This document shows, piece after piece, positions 18,911 through 26,403 of a stretch of 39,309 nucleotides of DNA. Below the pieces are notes generated by a model. That model was not told where the DNA came from, did not search any database, and worked only from the letters and a program-made list of their open reading frames with translations. Origin of the DNA: Sphingopyxis sp. (GTDB lineage Bacteria; Pseudomonadota; Alphaproteobacteria; Sphingomonadales; Sphingomonadaceae). Location: contig JASBSJ010000060.1 of assembly GCA_030148985.1 (NCBI GenBank), positions 1 through 39,309 of the forward strand, given 5' to 3'. Both the position numbers and the translations under genes were made by a program. Each line of letters opens with the position of its first letter. Position 1 is the first letter of the stretch.

Positions 18911-18962
18911 AAGCGAATTTGTCAAACATCAAGGTTGCAAGACTATCGCGACAAAGAATCTC

Positions 18963-18990
18963 GTCATTGCTTCGCTTTGCTCGCAATGAC
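18963..18990. repeat. Short inverted repeat (GTCATTGC...GCAATGAC)
   Basis: The eight-base arms 18963-18970 and 18983-18990 flank a 12-base loop, TTCGCTTTGCTC. It lies just upstream of the HxlR ribosome site and resembles dispersed short hairpins of sphingomonads. It could affect HxlR leader folding. Confidence 0.5.
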
Positions 18991-19008
18991 AGGCAGGGAA
19001 GGTGGTTG

Positions 19009-19500
19009 ATGCCCAAACGCGCAGACCTGTCGGACACTTTCTGCCCCGTTGGGCGTTCAGCCGAGATTCTCGGCGACCGCGCGGTGCTGCTGATCCTGCG
19101 CGAGCTTTTCTTTGGGCGGCGGCGGTTCGAGGCAATCGCCGCGAATACGGGGCTCGGCCCCCAGCTCGTCTCGGCGCGATTGAAGCTGCTGGAAAAGGAA
19201 GGGGTGGTCGAACGCCACGCCTATCAGGAGCGGCCGCCACGCCACGAATATCGCCTGACCGCGAAGGGCAAGGATCTGTTCGACGTCCTCTATGCGATGC
19301 GCAACTGGGCCGAGCGCTGGGCCTATGAAGCGGGTGAGACGGGGTCAGGCCCGGCGATGCGCTATATCCATCGCGCTTGCGGCGCCGACGTCGGAACGTC
19401 GACAGTCTGCCCCGAATGCGGCGAGATATTGCGCTACGGTGACCTTAAGGGAGAGCCTTCCGTGGCACTCAAGGCCGAGCAGACGGCCAAGGGGACTTAG
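19009..19500 (+). CDS. HxlR-family winged-helix regulator
   Basis: A 163-residue transcription factor. The HxlR domain spans about 8-105, with the conserved cysteine in DTFCPVGRSAEILGD, the recognition helix region in GLGPQLVSARLKLLEKEG, and the wing RPPRHEYRLTAKG. The C-terminal tail has CPECGE and an earlier cysteine in HRACGAD, a possible zinc-binding knuckle not universal in the family. The open frame begins at 18919, but ATG 19009 has GGAAGG six bases upstream. It is divergent from the SDR/isomerase pair and probably controls it through the dyad at 18888-18910, possibly responding to an electrophile or aromatic ligand. Confidence 0.9.
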   Translation: MPKRADLSDTFCPVGRSAEILGDRAVLLILRELFFGRRRFEAIAANTGLGPQLVSARLKLLEKEGVVERHAYQERPPRHEYRLTAKGKDLFDVLYAMRNWAERWAYEAGETGSGPAMRYIHRACGADVGTSTVCPECGEILRYGDLKGEPSVALKAEQTAKGT

Positions 19501-19501
19501 A

Positions 19502-19828
19502 TCAGGCCTTCTCCAACGTGCATTGCAGCGGGTGCTGGTTTTGCCGCGCGGCGTCCATCACCTGATTGACCTTGGTTTCGGCGACTTCGTAGCTGAACAC
19601 GCCGCACACGCCGACGCCCTGCTGGTGGACGTGCAGCATCACCTGCGTTGCCTGTTCGATGTCCATGTTGAAAAAGCGTTGCAGCACCATGACGACGAAC
19701 TCCATCGGCGTATAATCGTCGTTGAGCAGCAGCACCTTGTACATCGAGGGCTTTTTCGCCTTGGCGCGGGTACGCGTGGCGATGCCGACACCGGGGGTGC
19801 CCGGCGAGCCGTCGTCCTTGTCCGCCAT
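19502..19828 (-). CDS. clpS: ATP-dependent Clp protease adaptor ClpS
   Basis: ClpS delivers N-end-rule substrates to ClpAP in the cytoplasm. The ClpS core runs from [17 protein letters not shown] to the C-terminal [10 protein letters not shown]. It includes the acidic NDD and the hydrophobic-pocket region MVLQRFF, with [12 protein letters not shown] after it. I start at ATG 19828 (108 residues), which begins with an Asp-rich leader typical of sphingomonad ClpS. The open frame also allows 19867 (121 residues), and neither start has a clear ribosome site. The stop is one base past the HxlR stop on the other strand (tail to tail). clpA is not in the window. Confidence 0.93.
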   Translation of the reverse strand: MADKDDGSPGTPGVGIATRTRAKAKKPSMYKVLLLNDDYTPMEFVVMVLQRFFNMDIEQATQVMLHVHQQGVGVCGVFSYEVAETKVNQVMDAARQNQHPLQCTLEKA

Positions 19829-19957
19829 CGCGCGGATCGGGTTTATGGTCGGGACTGGAAACATCATGCGCAGGAATATCGCAAGGCGCGGCCGAAGCGC
19901 AAGGGGCGCGGTGTCACATTAACCCCCTTTTCGTCATCCTCGCGAGGGATGACGGAG

Positions 19958-19997
19958 CCAAAAAACAAGAACCGCCCGCTTCCTGGGAAGCGGGCGG
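19958..19997 (-). terminator. Intrinsic terminator downstream of the phasin gene
   Basis: The stem CCGCCCGCTTCC (19972-19983) with GGAAGCGGGCGG (19986-19997) is followed, reading the minus strand, by a T-rich run (19958-19970). It lies about 70 bases past the phasin stop and matches a Rho-independent terminator for that gene. Confidence 0.75.
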
Positions 19998-20067
19998 CCT
20001 TGGGGGTGCCGACGCAGACGGGGAGGGAGGGGGAAGTGTCCGCGTCGACGAAGGAAGGTGAAAGCGC

Positions 20068-20814
20068 TTACGCGGCCTTCATCTTCGAAGTGATGACCGA
20101 AACGCGGTTCGAGATCGGCGCGAAGCTGTCGTTCGTCAGCTTGACGACGAGTTCGCTGGTCTTCGAGGTCTGCGCAACAGCGGCGTCGAACGCCTTCTTG
20201 CTGTTTTCAGCATAAAGCTTGAAGAAGTCGGCCGGGGTCTTGACGGCGGTATAGCCCTTCAGTGCGGCGGTCGTGTCTTCAAAGCTCTTGCGAGCGAAGC
20301 TGACGCCTTCCTGGCCGAGCGTTTCCATGCCCTTGGCGGCAATCTTGCCCGATTCGACGAGCGCTTCGAGGTTCGCCTTGTTGAACTCGACGGCTTCTTC
20401 GGCGATCTTGCTGGTCTTGGCCATGGCTTCCTTGGCCTTTTCGTTGAAATCGGCGGTCAGGGCTTCGGTGCGGGCCTTGGCGTCTTCGGCCATTTTCTTG
20501 ACAGTGTCGTTCATGGTCTTGAATCCTTTGCTGGCGGTGGCGGCAACCGGCTTCGGTGCAGCCTTGGGGGCAATTTTCTTCACGGCCGCCTTCGCAGGGG
20601 CGGCTTTCTTGGCAGCGGCCTTGGGAGCAGCAGCCTTTTTCACAGCCGGCTTGACTTTTGCCTTCACGGGCTTGGTCTTTGCGGGCGCCGCGGCGGGCGC
20701 AGCTGCCGGAGCAGCGGTCGGGGCCGGGGCGGCCGGAGTCGCCACCGGCTTGGCGGCGGTTTCCAGCGTCGCGGCTTCGAAAGCCTTTTCGGCACTATCC
20801 ATCTTGGTAGCCAT
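20068..20814 (-). CDS. Phasin-family PHA granule-associated protein
   Basis: A 248-residue protein. After a short start, residues about 28-98 are a low-complexity Ala/Pro/Lys linker rich in AAPAK- and KKAAP-type repeats. The rest is an amphipathic helical phasin domain (FKTMNDTVKKMAEDAKAR onward, ending SVITSKMKAA). Phasins coat polyhydroxyalkanoate granules. The basic linker may contact DNA or the granule surface, as in other Ala/Lys-rich granule proteins. The start at 20814 has AAGGAG eight bases upstream. It lies next to phaC, same strand, but with its own promoter flanked by TGC-type dyads and a terminator, so it is probably a separate, strongly regulated transcript. Confidence 0.88.
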   Translation of the reverse strand: MATKMDSAEKAFEAATLETAAKPVATPAAPAPTAAPAAAPAAAPAKTKPVKAKVKPAVKKAAAPKAAAKKAAPAKAAVKKIAPKAAPKPVAATASKGFKTMNDTVKKMAEDAKARTEALTADFNEKAKEAMAKTSKIAEEAVEFNKANLEALVESGKIAAKGMETLGQEGVSFARKSFEDTTAALKGYTAVKTPADFFKLYAENSKKAFDAAVAQTSKTSELVVKLTNDSFAPISNRVSVITSKMKAA

Positions 20815-20833
20815 CGGGACAACTCCTTTTATG

Positions 20834-20895
20834 TTGCAGTGCACAATATAGGAGTGGATCGGCGATTTCAAGAGTATTTTTTGTGCAGCGCACAA
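20834..20895 (-). promoter_or_regulatory. Phasin promoter with two TGC-type dyads
   Basis: On the minus strand, TTGTGCGCTGCACAA (20895-20881) and TTGTGCACTGCAA (20846-20834) share 12 of their first 13 bases. Between them lie a CTTGAA (20872-20867) and an ATATTG (20849-20844), 17 bases apart, as plausible -35 and -10 boxes. The downstream dyad overlaps the -10. TGC/GCA dyads fit the PhaR repressor family, which releases phasin genes when PHA is present; phaR itself is not in the window. Confidence 0.55.
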
Positions 20896-20937
20896 TAAAT
20901 GAAAATCCCGGCCCGATGCCGGTGTAGCGGCAAGATA

Positions 20938-22710
20938 TTACCGCAGTTTGACGTAGCGTCCGGGCGCGTCCTCAATGGCCTTGCGGCGGCCCTTTCCAGG
21001 AATGCGCGCGCCCTTGGCGGGGGTCTTTTCGTCATCCTGCGCCGCGATCCACTCGATCCAGTGCGGCCACCAACTGCCCTTGGTTTCGCTCGCGCCGGCG
21101 ATGAAGTCATCGAGCGTCGCGGCGTCATTGTCGCCGGTCCAATATTGATATTTGCCCGCGGCGGGCGGGTTGACGACGCCCGCGATATGTCCCGACCCGG
21201 CAAGCACGAAGGTCTTTGGCCCCGACAGATGGTGCATCAGCCGCCAGACGCTTGGCAGCGGCGCGATATGGTCCTCGCGCCCGGCCTGAATATAAGCGGG
21301 GGTCTCGATCTTGCGAAGATCGATGGGGGTGCCGCACACCGTCAGGCTGTTCGGTATCACCAGCCGGTTGTCGCGATACAGCTCGGTCAGATATTGGCGA
21401 TGCCACTTGGCGGGCAGGTTGGTCGTGTCGCCATTCCAGTAAAGCAGGTCGAAGGGCGGATAGTCGTTGCCGAGCAGGTAATTGCTGACGACATAATTCC
21501 AGATGAGATCGCGCCCGCGCAGGCTGTTGAAGGTCGCGGCCATATAACGCCCGTCGAGGTAGCCGGGCGCCGACAGCTGTTGGAGCAGCGCCAGATAGGT
21601 TTCATCGACGAACATCTTGAGGTCGCCCGCCAGCTCGAAATCGACCTGCGCAGTGAAAAAGGTGACCGACTTCACCTTGTCCGCCTCGCCGCGTGCGGCG
21701 AGCATCGCCAGCGTTGCGGCGAGCGTCGTGCCCGCGACGCAATAGCCGATCGTGTGAACCTGCGGGACATCCAGAATGTCGCGCACCGTGTCGATCGCAT
21801 CGACCTGTGCCGCGACATAATCGTCCCAGACGATCTCGCTCATCGACGCATCGGCCGACTTCCACGACACCATGAACACGGTCAGCCCCTGTTCGGTCGC
21901 CCATTTGACAAAGCTTTTCTGCGGATTGAGGTCGAGGATATAGAAACGGTTGATCCACGGCGGAAAGATGACGAGCGGGACAGTGAACACATCCTTCGTC
22001 GCCGGATCATATTGGATGAGCTGGTACAGATCGGTTTCGTGGACGACCTTGCCCGGCGTCGTCGCGATATTGACCCCGACCTCGAAGGCTTCGGGATCGA
22101 CGTGGGAAAGCTGCCCGCGCGACAAGTCGGTCAGCATATGCTCCAGCCCCTTGAGCAGGCTTTCGCCGCGCGTCTCGATCGCGCGCTTGATGACCTCGGG
22201 ATTGGTGATCGCAAGGTTCGAGGGCGACAGCGCCTCGGCCATATTCTTCGCCGCAAACTCCAGCTTGGCGCGGGCGTGTTCGTCGAGCCCCTGCATCGAG
22301 CGCGTCGTCGCGAGCAATTGCTCGGCGAGCAGGCCATAGGTCTGACGGATCAGCGCAAACACGGGGTTTGCGGTCCAGTCGGGATCGGCGAAACGTCGAT
22401 CCTTCGGCGCGTCGGCGGCGGGGGCAAAGGGTGGCTGAAGCGCGGCGAGCGAGGCCCAGAAGGCGGCGCCCTGTTCCCACATCTTCGCCGATTGTTCGGC
22501 CCAGAGCTGTGTCGTCGGATTTTGTAGCCAGCTTGCGGGGTCGAACAGGCTCGCCGCCGCACTATTGCCCTGGTTCGCCTGGCCCAGCGCATAGTCGAGC
22601 ATCATCTGCTGCGCCCGGCCCATCACGCTCGCCCAATGCTGCACATCCTCGGGCGAGGGCATGAAGGGATTGGCCGTGCCGCTGCTCTTGTCCTCACCCA
22701 TATCGGTCAT
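20938..22710 (-). CDS. phaC: Class I poly(3-hydroxyalkanoate) synthase
   Basis: PhaC polymerises (R)-3-hydroxyacyl-CoA into PHA granules. This 590-residue protein is class I length. The lipase-like box GYCVAG carries the catalytic cysteine C324. D480 in AGREDHIAP and H508 in SGHIAG complete the triad. PWINRFYILDLNPQKSFVKW is conserved upstream of the active site. The start ATG 22710 has AGGA close upstream; an ATG at 22701 lacks this. The C-terminus is basic (KGRRKAIEDAPGRYVKLR). The phasin gene follows downstream on the same strand after 123 bases. alaC is divergent. phaA and phaB are not seen. Confidence 0.95.
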   Translation of the reverse strand: MTDMGEDKSSGTANPFMPSPEDVQHWASVMGRAQQMMLDYALGQANQGNSAAASLFDPASWLQNPTTQLWAEQSAKMWEQGAAFWASLAALQPPFAPAADAPKDRRFADPDWTANPVFALIRQTYGLLAEQLLATTRSMQGLDEHARAKLEFAAKNMAEALSPSNLAITNPEVIKRAIETRGESLLKGLEHMLTDLSRGQLSHVDPEAFEVGVNIATTPGKVVHETDLYQLIQYDPATKDVFTVPLVIFPPWINRFYILDLNPQKSFVKWATEQGLTVFMVSWKSADASMSEIVWDDYVAAQVDAIDTVRDILDVPQVHTIGYCVAGTTLAATLAMLAARGEADKVKSVTFFTAQVDFELAGDLKMFVDETYLALLQQLSAPGYLDGRYMAATFNSLRGRDLIWNYVVSNYLLGNDYPPFDLLYWNGDTTNLPAKWHRQYLTELYRDNRLVIPNSLTVCGTPIDLRKIETPAYIQAGREDHIAPLPSVWRLMHHLSGPKTFVLAGSGHIAGVVNPPAAGKYQYWTGDNDAATLDDFIAGASETKGSWWPHWIEWIAAQDDEKTPAKGARIPGKGRRKAIEDAPGRYVKLR

Positions 22711-22825
22711 GCTGGTTCCTGCTGGTCAGTGCCGTGAGAATCCCTATAACAAGCCGCGTCGCGGCTGGCGAGGCGCCGCTCGCGGCTATTTGAACGCATA
22801 CGTAAAGGAGTTGTTCTAGTTCCCC

Positions 22826-24046
22826 ATGTCCGACGATGAATTCTATCGCATCAAGCGCCTGCCGCCCTACGTCATCGCCGAAGTCAATGCGATGCGTGCG
22901 GCCGCCCGTGCCGCGGGAGAAGACATCATCGACCTGGGGATGGGCAACCCCGACCTGCCGCCGCCCGACCATGTGATCGACAAATTGTGCGAGGTCGCGC
23001 GCAAACCCGACGCGCACGGCTATTCGCAGTCAAAGGGCATACCGGGACTGCGCAAGGCGCAGGCTAATTATTACGGCCGCCGCTTCAACGTCGAACTCGA
23101 CCCCGAGAGCGAGGTCGTGGTGACGATGGGGTCCAAGGAGGGGCTCGCGAGCCTCGCGACCGCGATCACCGGGCCCGGCGACGTCGTGCTGGCGCCGAAC
23201 CCCAGCTATCCCATTCACACCTTCGGCTTCATCATCGCCGGCGCGACGATCCGCAGCGTGCCGACGACGCCCGACGAGAATTACTGGCGCGCGCTCGACC
23301 GCGCGATGGCCTTCACCGTCCCGCGCCCGTCGATCCTGGTGGTCAATTATCCGTCGAACCCGACCGCGGAAGCCGTCGATCTGGCCTTTTACGAACGGCT
23401 GGTCGCGTGGGCGAAGGAGAACAAGGTCTGGGTGCTCAGCGACCTCGCCTATTCGGAGCTCTATTACGACGGCAACCCGACGCCTTCGATCCTGCAGGTG
23501 CCGGGGGCGAAGGACGTCGCGATCGAGTTCACCTCGATGTCGAAAACCTATTCGATGGCGGGCTGGCGCATGGGCTTTGCGGTCGGCAATAAGCGGCTGA
23601 TCGCGGCGATGACGCGCGTCAAATCCTATCTCGACTATGGTGCCTTCACCCCCATTCAGGCCGCGGCGTGCGCGGCGCTCAACGGGCCGCAGGACATTGT
23701 CGAAAAGAACCGCCAGCTCTATCAAAAGCGCCGCGACGTGATGGTCGAAAGCTTTGGTCGCGCCGGATGGGACATCCCCAGCCCGCCTGCGTCGATGTTC
23801 GCCTGGGCGCCGCTGCCGCCGGCGCTGAAGGATATGGGCAGTCTGGAGTTCTCCAAACAGCTGCTGACCCACGCCAAGGTCGCGGTCGCGCCGGGCGTCG
23901 GCTATGGCGAGGATGGCGAGGGCTATGTTCGCATCGCGATGGTCGAGAATGAACAGCGCATCCGGCAAGCGGCGCGCAATGTCCGCAAATTCCTGGCCAT
24001 GCATGGCGTGAACACGCCTTCGGTCGCCGCGGGCGGCGCCGGATAA
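22826..24046 (+). CDS. alaC: AlaC-like class I aminotransferase
   Basis: A 406-residue fold-type I PLP aminotransferase, closest in pattern to E. coli AlaC (glutamate-pyruvate aminotransferase), within the LL-diaminopimelate aminotransferase-like group. The Schiff-base lysine is K240 in SMSKTYSMAGWR. NYPSNPTA (174-181) and SDLAY with D206 contact PLP, and GYSQSKGIPGLRKA is typical. It would make alanine from pyruvate. An AAAGGAG lies 15 bases before the ATG, a rather long spacing. The stop codon is directly followed by the ATG of the DUF2721 gene. LL-DAP aminotransferase activity cannot be excluded. Confidence 0.85.
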   Translation: MSDDEFYRIKRLPPYVIAEVNAMRAAARAAGEDIIDLGMGNPDLPPPDHVIDKLCEVARKPDAHGYSQSKGIPGLRKAQANYYGRRFNVELDPESEVVVTMGSKEGLASLATAITGPGDVVLAPNPSYPIHTFGFIIAGATIRSVPTTPDENYWRALDRAMAFTVPRPSILVVNYPSNPTAEAVDLAFYERLVAWAKENKVWVLSDLAYSELYYDGNPTPSILQVPGAKDVAIEFTSMSKTYSMAGWRMGFAVGNKRLIAAMTRVKSYLDYGAFTPIQAAACAALNGPQDIVEKNRQLYQKRRDVMVESFGRAGWDIPSPPASMFAWAPLPPALKDMGSLEFSKQLLTHAKVAVAPGVGYGEDGEGYVRIAMVENEQRIRQAARNVRKFLAMHGVNTPSVAAGGAG

Positions 24047-24523
24047 ATGAGCCTCGACGCGAGCGCCATCGCGCAGACGATTCAGCTGTCCGTCACGCCG
24101 GTTTTCCTGCTGGTGGCGACCGGCAGCCTGCTGAACGTCATCGCGGGGCGCCTCGCGCGCGTGGTCGATCGCTCGCGCGTGCTGATGGAACGCTGGCCCG
24201 ATACCGAAGGCGCCGAGCATGATCGCATCGTCGCCGAACTGCGCGTCGCCGACCGGCGCATGGCGGTGATCAACAATTCGATTCTGGCCGCGGTCGCTGG
24301 CGGCATCGTCGTCTGCCTGCTCGTCGCCCTGCTGTTTACGCAAGCCTTCACCGGCGCCAATCTGGCGGTCGCGGCGTCATGGGCTTTTGCGGTAGCGATG
24401 CTGCTGCTGCTCGTTTCGCTGATCCTGTTCCTGATCGAGGTGCGGCTGGCGATCCGCACCATCCGCGTCCCGATGGATTTGCTCGAACTCGAAGAAATGG
24501 GGTGGCGCCAGCGGCAGCGATAG
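24047..24523 (+). CDS. DUF2721 membrane protein
   Basis: A 158-residue inner-membrane protein with three hydrophobic segments: one near the N-terminus (VTPVFLLVATGSLLNVIAG) and two after residue 75. Between them is a charged cytoplasmic stretch with the motif RLARVVDRSR, characteristic of DUF2721. The ATG follows the alaC stop with no gap, so translation is probably coupled. The family's function is unknown. No partner beyond alaC is evident. Confidence 0.82.
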   Translation: MSLDASAIAQTIQLSVTPVFLLVATGSLLNVIAGRLARVVDRSRVLMERWPDTEGAEHDRIVAELRVADRRMAVINNSILAAVAGGIVVCLLVALLFTQAFTGANLAVAASWAFAVAMLLLLVSLILFLIEVRLAIRTIRVPMDLLELEEMGWRQRQR

Positions 24524-24783
24524 GGTGCCCGGCGATCGGGGTGGAGGCCGCTGGATAGTTCCAAAGTTCAGTAAAGGTCAGCCTTGCGCGGTGCCCCGAT
24601 TGGCCACCCTGGTGGACAATGCCGTGCCGGTTCACAGGCTGGGCTGCAATCGCTTTTTTTTTTCCACATATTGAAAGAGCTGGCATTAAGGCTGGCACAG
24701 CCAGGTCATGTAGGACAGCGTTTTTTTTGCCTGTCGGGCGAAGGCTGTTTTGGGGTGGTGAGTTGACATTGCGGCCGCCTAAG

Positions 24784-24911
24784 CCCCTCCCCTTCAGGGG
24801 AGGGGTTGGGGTGGGGCCTATCTGCCCTGCGCGAGGCCGATAGGCCCCGCCCCACTACGACTAGGCAGCAAGCTGCCAAGTCTTCGTTGCCCCTCCCCTG
24901 AAGGGGAGGGG
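24784..24911. repeat. Paired CCCCTCCCC/GGGGAGGGG hairpins
   Basis: One hairpin is CCCCTCCCC-TTCA-GGGGAGGGG at 24784-24805. A second, with loop TGAA (the reverse complement of the first), is at 24890-24911, so the pair forms a larger inverted repeat about 128 bases long. The interior CCTATC/GATAGG arms also pair. It is a dispersed-type intergenic element distinct from the other two repeat families in this window. Confidence 0.82.
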
Positions 24912-24978
24912 CTGGCTTTTCCCTATGTCCGCCATTGGTCGCTTTCGGCCATACCGCCCCGTTGAAACCACCACACAG

Positions 24979-25010
24979 CAAAACGCCCGCGGAAATCCGC
25001 GGGCGTTTTG
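24979..25010. terminator. Terminator at the end of the F0 ATP synthase operon
   Basis: Arms 24979-24993 and 24996-25010 are perfect complements with the core ACGCCCGCGGA, flanked by AAAA and TTTT, so it can act on both strands. It lies about 20 bases past the stop of atpF and is the natural end of the minus-strand F0 operon. Confidence 0.85.
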
Positions 25011-25031
25011 TTCTCAGCCATGCCGGAGCGG

Positions 25032-25562
25032 TCAGCTCTTGGCGACGCCCGCGATCGCCTGATCGACCAGCGCCTTGTCGGCCGCGGCGTCATGCTTATC
25101 GGCGATCAGTCTCGCCGCCGCTTCGGTCGCCGCCTTGGCGGCTGCAGTGCGGACCTCGACCAGCGCGGTCGCTTCGGCGGCGGCGATGCGATCCTCGGCC
25201 ATCTGCTTGCGGCGCGCGATCAGCGCGGTTGCATCGGCCTTGGCCTTGGCGACCAGCGCTTCGGCCTCGGCATCGGCGCGCGCGCGCATCTCGTCGGCTT
25301 CCCGCGCGGCGTCGGCAAGCTTCGCCTCATATTCGGCCTTCAGCGATTCGGCGTCGAGGCGCAGCTGTTCGGCTTCGTTCAGCTGCTTCGAAATCTCGGC
25401 AATCCGCTTGTCGAGCATTGCGGCGATCGCGCCGGGCACGCCCTTCCAGACGAGAATGCCCAGAAACACGAGCATCGCGATCGAGACCCATACGGTCGCG
25501 TTGAGACCGAAGGCCGTAGGTTCGGCAACGCCTTCGGCAAGGATCAGGGTGAAATCAGCCAT
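25032..25562 (-). CDS. atpF: F0 ATP synthase subunit b
   Basis: A 176-residue peripheral-stalk subunit. One N-terminal membrane helix (TVWVSIAMLVFLGILVW) is followed by a long, charged, Ala/Glu/Lys/Arg-rich coiled coil to the C-terminus. It links F0 to F1 and holds the stator. ATG 25562 has AAGG upstream and starts MADFTLI. The longer frame to 25592 would overlap b' further and is less likely. It overlaps the b' gene by eight bases and is the last gene before the terminator at 24979. Having both b and b' is typical of alphaproteobacteria. Confidence 0.93.
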   Translation of the reverse strand: MADFTLILAEGVAEPTAFGLNATVWVSIAMLVFLGILVWKGVPGAIAAMLDKRIAEISKQLNEAEQLRLDAESLKAEYEAKLADAAREADEMRARADAEAEALVAKAKADATALIARRKQMAEDRIAAAEATALVEVRTAAAKAATEAAARLIADKHDAAADKALVDQAIAGVAKS

Positions 25563-26055
25563 GAAGCACCGCCTTAACTGCCGCCTTGGCATCCGCCGCA
25601 GCGACCTTCACGCCCGACAGCTTGGCGACGAGCTCGCCCGCCGCTTCGGCTGCGACCGATTCGATTTCCGCCATCGCCGACGAGCGCGCTGCCGCGATGT
25701 CAGCCTCGGCCGCCGACAGCTTGCCAGCGAGTTCGGCGTCGACCTTCGCCAGACGCTTTTCGGCGTCCTTGGCCGCCTTGTCCTTGGCCTCGGCCACCGC
25801 TTTCTGCGCCGCAGCGCGGCTCGCCTCGCCTTGCTGGCGATAGCTGTCTTCCAGCGTGTCGGCGGCGGCGTGCGCCGCTTTTGCAGCCGCCAGATCGTCG
25901 GCGACCTTGCGGTCGCGCGCGTCCACCGTCGCTTCGATCTTGGGCAGCATGCCGCGGCCGATCACGACATAAATGCCGGCGAACACGACCAGCAGCCAGA
26001 AAAGCTGCGAGGCAAGATACCAATTGTCAGCGGTGAGCTGGGCTATCTGGGGCAT
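25555..26055 (-). CDS. atpX: F0 ATP synthase subunit b'
   Basis: A 166-residue divergent second b-type stalk subunit. It has a single membrane helix near residues 18-35 (SQLFWLLVVFAGIYVVIG), followed by an Ala/Lys/Asp/Glu-rich coiled coil. It pairs with b to make the heterodimeric stator of alphaproteobacteria, chloroplasts and cyanobacteria. It starts 80 bases after atpE and overlaps atpF by eight bases. The gene is called atpG, atpF2 or atpX in different genomes; the product is not in doubt. Confidence 0.9.
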   Translation of the reverse strand: MPQIAQLTADNWYLASQLFWLLVVFAGIYVVIGRGMLPKIEATVDARDRKVADDLAAAKAAHAAADTLEDSYRQQGEASRAAAQKAVAEAKDKAAKDAEKRLAKVDAELAGKLSAAEADIAAARSSAMAEIESVAAEAAGELVAKLSGVKVAAADAKAAVKAVLHG

Positions 26056-26135
26056 GGAAGGCGAACCTTGAAAAGGTGAGAATCTGCAAATGGCGAAGCC
26101 GGTCCCGAAGGACCGGCGTCACCCGATCGTCGTAA

Positions 26136-26363
26136 TCAGACGACGAAGAGCAGGATCATCGCAACGACGAACGCCAGCAGGCCGAGAAGTTCGGCGGCGG
26201 CGAAGCCGATGAACAGGCGGCCCTGCTGGCCGTCGGCGGCGGCCGGGTTGCGCAGCGCGCTTTCGAGGAAGCTGCCGAATACGTTACCCACGCCGATGGC
26301 GGCCATGCCGGCACCGATTGCGGCGAGACCAGCACCGATCAGCTTTGCTGCTTCTGCGTCCAT
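26136..26363 (-). CDS. atpE: F0 ATP synthase subunit c
   Basis: A 75-residue proteolipid that forms the c-ring. It is a two-helix hairpin with the Gly/Ala-rich first helix (GAGLAAIGAGMAAIGVG), the polar loop RNPAAADGQQG, and the proton-binding carboxylate E58 in FAAAELLG. The simple Glu motif without extra liganding residues suggests a proton-type rather than sodium-type ring. ATG 26363 has AAGGAG eight bases upstream, a strong site suited to its high copy number. It lies in order between atpB and b'. Confidence 0.97.
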   Translation of the reverse strand: MDAEAAKLIGAGLAAIGAGMAAIGVGNVFGSFLESALRNPAAADGQQGRLFIGFAAAELLGLLAFVVAMILLFVV

Positions 26364-26403
26364 TATCGTAACTCCTTGGTATAAACGTTTGTTATAAACG
26401 GGA

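Larger units (their letters stand above)
24524..25031. other. Non-coding 508-base stretch with T-tracts and repeats
   Basis: No gene is convincing here. From 24532 to 24663 there are complementary segments (ATCGGGG 24535-24541 with CCCCGAT 24594-24600; GCGAT near 24532 with ATCGC 24649-24653), ending in ten consecutive T at 24654-24663. This could be a small RNA with its terminator. A second run of eight T is at 24721-24728, preceded by GGCTG-GCA-CAGCC (24690-24702). Then come the GGGGAGGGG repeats (24784-24911) and the F0 operon terminator. It matches no structured RNA that I recognise. Confidence 0.55.

Noticed and set aside
24524..24663. SRP RNA, 6S RNA or tmRNA gene
   Set aside because: The conserved SRP tetraloop segment, 6S central-bubble features and tmRNA tag or acceptor features are not recognisable; kept only as an unknown candidate.
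24619..24843. 74-codon frame across the T-tracts
   Set aside because: It arises from poly-Phe reading of T-runs and repeat DNA, with no ribosome site.
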